64,000 bases of DNA from NCBI RefSeq assembly GCF_000019905.1, contig NC_010556.1, forward strand, positions 2,320,001 through 2,384,000, written 5' to 3'. The notes under the pieces were generated by a model. The model had not been told where the DNA came from and did not search any database. It worked only from the letters and a program-made list of their open reading frames with translations. The translations under genes were made by a program, and so were the position numbers. Of the stretch, positions 58,497 through 64,000 are shown piece by piece (the first letter of the stretch is position 1; each line of letters starts with the position of its first letter). The DNA is from Exiguobacterium artemiae 255-15 (GTDB taxonomy: Bacteria; Bacillota; Bacilli; Exiguobacteriales; Exiguobacteriaceae).

Positions 58497-59660
58497 TCAC
58501 TGCAGGGTCCGGATTTTCGTCCGTTTGTTTCCGGGTTCACTGACGAACAAAATCCCGAGATCATGATGATCCTGTTCATAAAAAGCCCGCTGTGCGAACC
58601 GAACATCCCCGTTGTGATTCATGACTTCCAGGCGAAGATACGGTTTGTGTTTTTGAATCGCTTCGTAAAACGACTTCTCCGACTCGACGAACTCTCCATT
58701 GACTTTATAAATCGCTTCGCCCGGGACGAGTCCCATCTCAGAAGCCGGCTTCTCCGGTAACGTTCCGAGAATGACGACCCCGCGTTTTCCGTTGAGGAAC
58801 AGCGGTGTCTGCGAGCGGTTGAGTCGTTTAATCCGCTGATGCAAAATCAGGTGAATCATGAGCAGGACCGGTAACCCGTATAACCAGACAGCCTGTCCGG
58901 TCAGGAAGGCACCTGCCGCAAGCACGACGGACAAGACGAACGTCAGCAGTCGTCCCTGGATCAGCGGACGGATTAACTGGTCCGGCAACTGTCCCGTAAA
59001 GAGGAAACTGAATCCGATCGGCAAAAACAGGACAATCGGAACGAACTCCGGAAACGACCATTGTGGAATGAGCGTTTCCAAACTGCTGCCCGGTACAAAG
59101 ACGACGAGCGGAATCAGCCACAGTTTATTCGACGAAAGTCCGCCGATGTAACGTCCCCGCTTCGATAAGACCAAGGAAGGTGATAAATTCTTTTTCCCCC
59201 GCCAGATCAACAGTACCAGTTCAGCTCCCAAGGACAAGGCCGCAAGCAACAGCCAGTCACTGACCGTGACATCCCGGAGACTGTCAACCCGGTCACCCGT
59301 CATGAACCAGGTGACGCCGGCAAGCAGGACGAGCGGTCCGAGCGGTAAATTGAAGCGGATGACACCGGTCAACATAATCAGGAACGTCAACACCATGAAG
59401 GCGATCAGAAACTCTGTTGAGACCGTCAACGTTAAACTCACACTGATGACGGATAAGACAAGACCAACCACGAAGCCCGGAATAAGCGTTTCGAAGAGAT
59501 CGGTCCGTTTGCTACGCGTGCGTGACCGGAACAGATTCCGTTCACGTTTGACACGTCGCATACTGAGTAAAAAACTGACTAGAACTGCTAACCACAAGAT
59601 TGGACTAGCGAAGAGACTAATCACTGTCCAACCGATTCCATCGAGTAATTCCACGCCCAT
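58497..59660 (-). CDS. minJ: MinJ-like membrane protein with PDZ domain
   Basis: 387-residue protein: about six to eight membrane segments (residues roughly 10-300), then a PDZ domain (about 300-375: GVVILGTLPEKPASEMGLVPGEAIYKVNGE). In B. subtilis MinJ bridges DivIVA and MinCD to place the septum at midcell. The 45-residue basic loop between the first and second segments (RRVKRERNLFRSRTRSKR) is noticeable. Symbol by position and architecture; sequence match to B. subtilis MinJ is my inference. It lies next to ctpB and ftsEX, as there. Confidence 0.8.
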   Translation of the reverse strand: MGVELLDGIGWTVISLFASPILWLAVLVSFLLSMRRVKRERNLFRSRTRSKRTDLFETLIPGFVVGLVLSVISVSLTLTVSTEFLIAFMVLTFLIMLTGVIRFNLPLGPLVLLAGVTWFMTGDRVDSLRDVTVSDWLLLAALSLGAELVLLIWRGKKNLSPSLVLSKRGRYIGGLSSNKLWLIPLVVFVPGSSLETLIPQWSFPEFVPIVLFLPIGFSFLFTGQLPDQLIRPLIQGRLLTFVLSVVLAAGAFLTGQAVWLYGLPVLLMIHLILHQRIKRLNRSQTPLFLNGKRGVVILGTLPEKPASEMGLVPGEAIYKVNGEFVESEKSFYEAIQKHKPYLRLEVMNHNGDVRFAQRAFYEQDHHDLGILFVSEPGNKRTKIRTLQ

Positions 59661-59679
59661 TCAGACCTCTTTCTGTAAG

Positions 59680-61101
59680 TTATTGTGCAGCGACTTCCAA
59701 CGCCTTGATACGCTGGACATCATTTTTTTCGTCTTCCAGTTTCTTCAGGAGACGTGTTTCCATCTCGGAAGCGGTCACCTGATTGATTTTTCCGGTCACC
59801 TCAAGCTTCGCGTCTTTTTGGAGACGCTCGACCGCCTGTTTCATCGTATCGCCGAAGTAACCGTCCTGTCCTTTCGGATCAAAACCGATCGCTTCAAGAA
59901 CCAGGTGTGCGTTTTCGACAGGCTTGCCGTAATCGCCGCTTGCAAGCGTCTTATTATCCGTCAAAATCTTCGTGACGTTAAAGTAATCCGGCTGTTTGAC
60001 TTCGACCGTCGGCTTGACGCCTTTTTTATGAATCCAGTTGCCGTCCGGTGTCAGCCATTTATTCGTCGTCAGCTTTAAATCACTGCCGTCTTTTAAATCA
60101 TAAGCGCTTTGGACGATTCCTTTTCCGAACGATTTCGTCCCGACTACTTCGGCACCGGCGCCTTCTTTTAACCCGGCGGCCAGAATTTCCGAAGCCGAGG
60201 CCGATCCGCTGTCTTCGAGGACAACGAGCTTATAAGGTTTCTTCTCTTCCGCTTTCCCGAATTCCTGCGTCCGCTCCCCTTTGTTGTCTTCCACCTGGAA
60301 AATCGGTGTGTCTTTCGGGATGAACGGCGCAATCATTTGTGAAACAGCTGTCAGCAAGCCGCCCGGATTTCCCCGGACATCGATGACAAGACCATCAATG
60401 TTTTTCTCCTCGAGGGCTGCGAGTTGTTTCTCGAACTCTTTTGCCGTCGGATCCGAGAATTGTGTCACCTGCAGGACACCAATCGTCTTGCCGTTGACTT
60501 TTTCCGTCTTCGAATAGACGGTTTCAATCGGAATCGTATCGCGGACGATTGAAATCTTCATCGGATCCTGTCCGCCGCGTTGAATCATCAAGACGACTTT
60601 CGTCCCTTTTTCGCCGCGGATTTTCTTGACCGCTTGATCCGTTTTCTGTCCTTTTGTTGATTTACCGTCAATTTCTAAAATAATATCCCCCGGTTTGATA
60701 CCGGCTTTTTCAGCGGGCGATCCCTTGATTGGTGAGACGATGACAATCGATTCGCCTTTTTGTTCGAGGGTCGCACCGATGCCTTCGAATGAAGACGACA
60801 AATTCGTGTTGAACGATGCCGTTTCCGATTCGTCCATGTAGACGGAATACGGATCGTCGAGGACTTCCGTCATTCCCGTCAGTGCCCCTTCGAGCAACTC
60901 CTGATCCGTCACGTCCTCGAGATAATTTTGGGAAATCATCTGTCTGACCTGATCAATTTTTTTCCAATCTCCCGTTGCGTTAGACGAAGAACTCGTCGCC
61001 ACTGAATCCGTTCCACCTGCCGCTAACATCCCGACAGCCCCTGCTCCAAGACCCAAACCAAACGTACTGACCGCTATGACGGCCGTTGTCGATTTTTTCA
61101 C
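59680..61101 (-). CDS. ctpB: C-terminal processing peptidase (S41)
   Basis: 473-residue secreted serine protease. A signal anchor (about residues 6-28), then PDZ (about 105-180, GSPAEKAGIKPGDIILEIDGKS), the S41 catalytic core with DSGSASASEILAAGLKE (nucleophile Ser about 295-300) and FGKGIVQS (catalytic Lys), and a peptidoglycan-binding domain at the end (about 390-440, FDPKGQDGYFGDTMKQAV). In B. subtilis CtpB regulates the SpoIVFB/sigma-K pathway; in a non-sporulating host it is more likely a general envelope protease. Start is GTG, 8 nt after GAGGAA. Confidence 0.93.
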   Translation of the reverse strand: MKKSTTAVIAVSTFGLGLGAGAVGMLAAGGTDSVATSSSSNATGDWKKIDQVRQMISQNYLEDVTDQELLEGALTGMTEVLDDPYSVYMDESETASFNTNLSSSFEGIGATLEQKGESIVIVSPIKGSPAEKAGIKPGDIILEIDGKSTKGQKTDQAVKKIRGEKGTKVVLMIQRGGQDPMKISIVRDTIPIETVYSKTEKVNGKTIGVLQVTQFSDPTAKEFEKQLAALEEKNIDGLVIDVRGNPGGLLTAVSQMIAPFIPKDTPIFQVEDNKGERTQEFGKAEEKKPYKLVVLEDSGSASASEILAAGLKEGAGAEVVGTKSFGKGIVQSAYDLKDGSDLKLTTNKWLTPDGNWIHKKGVKPTVEVKQPDYFNVTKILTDNKTLASGDYGKPVENAHLVLEAIGFDPKGQDGYFGDTMKQAVERLQKDAKLEVTGKINQVTASEMETRLLKKLEDEKNDVQRIKALEVAAQ

Positions 61102-61150
61102 GCGTAATTCCTCGTTTCTGGTGTAAACCTGCTATTTTTTTCAGTATAGC

Positions 61151-61176
61151 AAAAAAAGATAGGTTACCCTATCTTT
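61151..61176 (-). terminator. Terminator of M23 peptidase gene
   Basis: AAGATAGG pairs with CCTATCTT across GTAA/TTAC, with T7 on the minus strand. It ends the ftsEX-M23 transcript and separates it from ctpB. Confidence 0.88.
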
Positions 61177-61196
61177 TCGTCAGTCGCTCGTTGAAG

Positions 61197-62600
61197 TTAT
61201 AAGATGTACGGTGCCGGATCAACCGCATTTGGTTGTCCGACGGCCCACTCACCGCGATGGATCTCAAAGTGGAGATGCGGCCCTGTCGACCAGCCGGTTG
61301 AACCGAGTTTGCCGACGATATCCCCCGGCATGACCGTTTGTCCCGCCTTGACCGAAACCGAATCGAGATGACCGTAAACCGTCGTCCAGACTTTCCCGTC
61401 AATCAGGTGTGTAATCATGACGACATTTCCATAGCCGGTCGCACTGCCGGCCCGGAGGACAATCCCGCCGGCCGCTGCTTTAATCGGGGTTCCTTTGGCA
61501 TTAACGAGATCCAGTCCGGTATGCCGTTCCGACTTCCCGGTCAACGGGTTGTTGCGGGGACCGAACGGGGACGAGACATAACCTGTGACAGGCAACAGGA
61601 AAGGCTTTACGATTGCGCCCGGTTCCGATGTCTCCGGTTGGGCAGAAGGTGTTTCCGTCACCGGTTCCGAAGCCGTCGGTGGACGGGACGCTGGTTGATT
61701 TTGTTCTTGCTGTTCTTTTTCTGCTTTTGCTTTCTGCTCTGCCTGCCGCTCGGCTTCTGCAGCCGCCTCCGCTTCCCGGGCAGCGGCTGCTCTTTGCGCC
61801 GCTTCGGCACGTTCTTTTGCTTCCTGTTGCGCCCGTAGTTCGGCCGCACGCAACTCTTCCAACTGACGGCTGATCAGACGTTGCTGGTCTTCAAGGATCG
61901 CCGCTTCTTCCGCTTTCGTGAACTGTTCCTGTTGCAACTGTTCGACCTGACTGTTCAACCGGACGACCAACGTCCGTTTGACTTCTGATTCCGCGATGAT
62001 CCGGGTCTGCAAAATCAACAGCTTCCGCTGCTCTTTTTTTAATTGTCCGAGTACGAGTTCCTGCTCGGACCGTTGTTCGGTTAACTGTTTGACGTTCGCC
62101 TGGTACGTCTGCAGGACACCGTCGTCCTGCTTGATGATTTCGCTGACAGTACTGAAACGCGAAATCAAATCTCCGAAATCCTTGGCATCGAGCAATACTT
62201 CGATGTATTTGACATCCCCATCCCGTTGGACGGACCGCAACCGGTCCCCGATCAATTTTTCCTGTGTCCGGAGTTTCGATTCCGTTTGACTGACGGCCCG
62301 GGTGACGATCGCCAGTTCTTCTTTGGCAACAGAAACAGCCGCCTGTTGATCCGCAATTTTACTCGCTAAATCTTCCAGACGGCTGTTGACTTCATCCAGG
62401 CGCGCTTTTGCTTCCTTGCGCTCCTGTTTCGTCAAGACTAACTTCTCCGATGTCTGATTCTGCGATTGTTCCGTCTCTTGCAGACGGGACTCGACCTCCT
62501 GTTGTTCCTTCAACAAATCTTCCTTGGACGTTGCCTGAACGGATACACTTGAACCAATTAATGCCAAGCTTAGGACGGTAGAACAGAATCGGACCTTCAT
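61197..62600 (-). CDS. Coiled-coil M23 peptidoglycan hydrolase
   Basis: 467-residue secreted wall hydrolase, PcsB/EnvC/NlpD-like. Signal peptide (about residues 1-23), then a long coiled coil (about 25-245) rich in Gln/Glu, an Ala/Glu/Gln-rich linker (about 255-330) and an M23 LytM-type domain (about 340-460) with HTGLDLV and GPHLHFEIHRG, which carry the H-x(3)-D and H-x-H zinc ligands. A LysM or amidase domain is absent. Start ATG 62600; an earlier ATG at 62609 abuts the ribosome site. Directly downstream of ftsX, so it is probably the hydrolase that FtsEX activates. Confidence 0.88.
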   Translation of the reverse strand: MKVRFCSTVLSLALIGSSVSVQATSKEDLLKEQQEVESRLQETEQSQNQTSEKLVLTKQERKEAKARLDEVNSRLEDLASKIADQQAAVSVAKEELAIVTRAVSQTESKLRTQEKLIGDRLRSVQRDGDVKYIEVLLDAKDFGDLISRFSTVSEIIKQDDGVLQTYQANVKQLTEQRSEQELVLGQLKKEQRKLLILQTRIIAESEVKRTLVVRLNSQVEQLQQEQFTKAEEAAILEDQQRLISRQLEELRAAELRAQQEAKERAEAAQRAAAAREAEAAAEAERQAEQKAKAEKEQQEQNQPASRPPTASEPVTETPSAQPETSEPGAIVKPFLLPVTGYVSSPFGPRNNPLTGKSERHTGLDLVNAKGTPIKAAAGGIVLRAGSATGYGNVVMITHLIDGKVWTTVYGHLDSVSVKAGQTVMPGDIVGKLGSTGWSTGPHLHFEIHRGEWAVGQPNAVDPAPYIL

Positions 62601-62641
62601 GAGAAGCATCTCTCCTCTATCTTTTATTTGATTTTCAGAAT

Positions 62642-63541
62642 TTAAATCTTCAAGAAACGGCCAAGTGACGTCGTTGATCCCCAGACACCGATGAAGGCAC
62701 CGAGTGCGAGCAGAATGACAGACACTTGAATCGACAGTTCACCCGGTGGAATCAAGGTGAAAATTGAGGCATTCAATGATACGAGTTGTGGTTGCAATGC
62801 ATTGTACGTCACTTCGTATCCGAAGTAGACGACAGCAATCGGAATCAGTGCCCCGAGTACCCCCATCAGCAGTCCTTCGATGAAGAACGGTGCACGGATG
62901 AAGCCGTTTTTTGCACCAACGAGTCGCATGATTTCAATCTCACGGCGACGTGAGAAAATCGTGACCTTGATCGTATTCGAAATGAGGAACATCGCCATGA
63001 ATGTCAAACCGACAATCAGGATGATTCCGCCGATCCGAACCCCTTCAAGGAAGTTGAACATCTTCTCAACATAATCTTCGCCATATTCAACACTATCTAT
63101 ATTTTCCATTTTTTTGACGGTATTTGCAATAGTTTCTGTCTCATTTGGTGAAGTTGCCTTGACGATATACCGGTCGTGGAGCGGATTATCCTTCTCAACC
63201 GACTGGTAGGCCTGTGATCCTTCGCCAAGCTGTTCCTTGAAGCGGTCCAGTTCTTCTTCTTTTGAGCTGTAACGAACAGATTCAACACCCGGCATCTGTT
63301 CTAGTTTTTTTCCAACTGCATCGATTTTTGCCTGATCGGACTCTCGTTCGACGAACACTTGAATTTCGACGTCTTTTTCGACGTTATCGGAAATCTTGTT
63401 GACGTTGAACATGACCATCGCAAAAATCCCGACGAGTAATAAGGTCACGGTAACGGCACTGACGGAAGCGAATGTCATCCAGCCGTTTCGGACGAGACCT
63501 TTTGCCCCTTCCCGTAAATGACGGAATCCATTAAACTTCAT
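62642..63541 (-). CDS. ftsX: Cell division ABC transporter permease FtsX
   Basis: 299-residue membrane protein with four hydrophobic segments (about residues 25-50, 178-200, 225-250 and 275-297) and a large extracellular loop between the first two (about 60-175), the part that contacts murein hydrolases. KVTIFSRRREIEIMRLVGAKNGFIRAPF-type cytosolic loop is the FtsX signature. Start ATG 63541 overlaps the ftsE stop by 11 nt. Its partners are FtsE and the M23 hydrolase downstream. Confidence 0.94.
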   Translation of the reverse strand: MKFNGFRHLREGAKGLVRNGWMTFASVSAVTVTLLLVGIFAMVMFNVNKISDNVEKDVEIQVFVERESDQAKIDAVGKKLEQMPGVESVRYSSKEEELDRFKEQLGEGSQAYQSVEKDNPLHDRYIVKATSPNETETIANTVKKMENIDSVEYGEDYVEKMFNFLEGVRIGGIILIVGLTFMAMFLISNTIKVTIFSRRREIEIMRLVGAKNGFIRAPFFIEGLLMGVLGALIPIAVVYFGYEVTYNALQPQLVSLNASIFTLIPPGELSIQVSVILLALGAFIGVWGSTTSLGRFLKI

Positions 63542-64000
63542 AGCCGTACATTCCTTTCTCTTCGTCTCGGACGATTTTTCCACCGTCAATTGCGAGGACG
63601 CGATGACGCATCTTATTGACGATATCTCGGTTGTGGGTCGCCATTACGACCGTTGTCCCACGGCGATAAATCTCTTCAAATACTTCCATGATCTCCCATG
63701 CTGTATCCGGGTCAAGGTTTCCTGTCGGCTCATCGGCGATGACAAGTGACGGACGATTGACAATGGCTCTCGCAATCGAGATCCGTTGCTGTTCTCCACC
63801 GGATAATTCATCAGGATAGTTCCGTTCCTTGTGCTTCAACTTCACGAGATCGAGTACTTCAAGTACTTTCTTGCGGATCTGAGATTTGTCTTCACCGACA
63901 ACTTCAAGGGCGAACGCGACGTTTTCATAAACCGTCAAGGACGGGAGTAGTTTAAAGTCTTGGAAGATGACGCCGATTTGGCGACGAAGTTCGGGGATTT
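63531..64000 (-). CDS. ftsE: Cell division ATP-binding protein FtsE, 3' part
   Basis: C-terminal 156 residues of the FtsEX ATPase; the gene continues past the right edge. RRQIGVIFQDFKLLP (Q-loop), SGGEQQRISIARAI (signature), SLVIADEPTGNLDP (Walker B) and the switch His in VVMATHNRDIV are visible. The Walker A part is not in the window. It overlaps ftsX and should form a complex with it in the membrane. Confidence 0.95.
   Translation of the reverse strand, partial: IPELRRQIGVIFQDFKLLPSLTVYENVAFALEVVGEDKSQIRKKVLEVLDLVKLKHKERNYPDELSGGEQQRISIARAIVNRPSLVIADEPTGNLDPDTAWEIMEVFEEIYRRGTTVVMATHNRDIVNKMRHRVLAIDGGKIVRDEEKGMYGYEV

Overview
The window (64 kb, about half GC) fits a low-GC-branch Gram-positive of the genus Exiguobacterium. 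This is inferred from the tmRNA tag (GKTNTQLAAA after the tRNA alanine), the gene order shared with the Bacillus subtilis 3.4-3.6 Mb region, and the Bacilli-type control sites (FadR-, HxlR-, CggR-, CtsR-, RbsR-, cre- and LexA-like). Most genes lie on the minus strand. No species call can be made from sequence alone.

Layout. 1-4.1 kb: 5' part of fadN with a FadR-like promoter region, a SAM methyltransferase, a pair of structured inverted repeats, proline dehydrogenase, and a TVP38/hemolysin III membrane pair. 4.1-11.9 kb: a complete ten-gene histidine operon (hisZGDCBHAFIE) from one promoter, with the PHP-type histidinol phosphatase divergent to it; together they encode the whole pathway. 11.9-15.2 kb: a lipoprotein, the formaldehyde-detoxifying hxlAB pair with divergent hxlR, and an acetyltransferase. 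15.2-19.6 kb: an AT-rich foreign island carrying a BglII-type restriction-modification system (methyltransferase, controller, endonuclease) plus an AIPR-family protein, next to the 3' end of ssrA. 19.7-24.1 kb: ssrA, smpB, rnr, a carboxylesterase and secG, the usual ribosome-rescue/RNA-decay cluster. 24.1-29.9 kb: the ribose operon rbsRKDACB with promoter, RbsR-type operator and cre site. 30-32.5 kb: small unknown proteins, a second pair of the same structured repeats and an acyl-ACP desaturase. 32.7-39.9 kb: the glycolytic cggR-gapA-pgk-tpiA-gpmI-eno operon. 40-42.4 kb: rpoN, a glutaredoxin-like gene, tRNA-Arg(CCG) and clpP with a CtsR box. 42.5-48.8 kb: a ribbon-helix-helix protein, whiA, yvcK, rapZ, trxB, a TPR protein and kapB. 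48.8-58.4 kb: an O-acetyltransferase, ppaX, lgt, hprK, a YvlB-like protein, uvrA and uvrB with a LexA-like box. 58.4-64 kb: minJ-like PDZ protein, ctpB, an M23 coiled-coil peptidase, ftsX and the 3' part of ftsE, a cell-division/wall-remodelling group.

The two most noteworthy items are (1) a family of four about 110-140 nt repeats, arranged as two inverted pairs in distant intergenic regions, whose stems are kept by compensatory changes, and (2) the compact island in which a BglII-like R-M system shares an operon with an AIPR protein and has a palindrome between its divergent genes. Everything else is largely conserved housekeeping DNA, with well-resolved promoters, operators and terminators.
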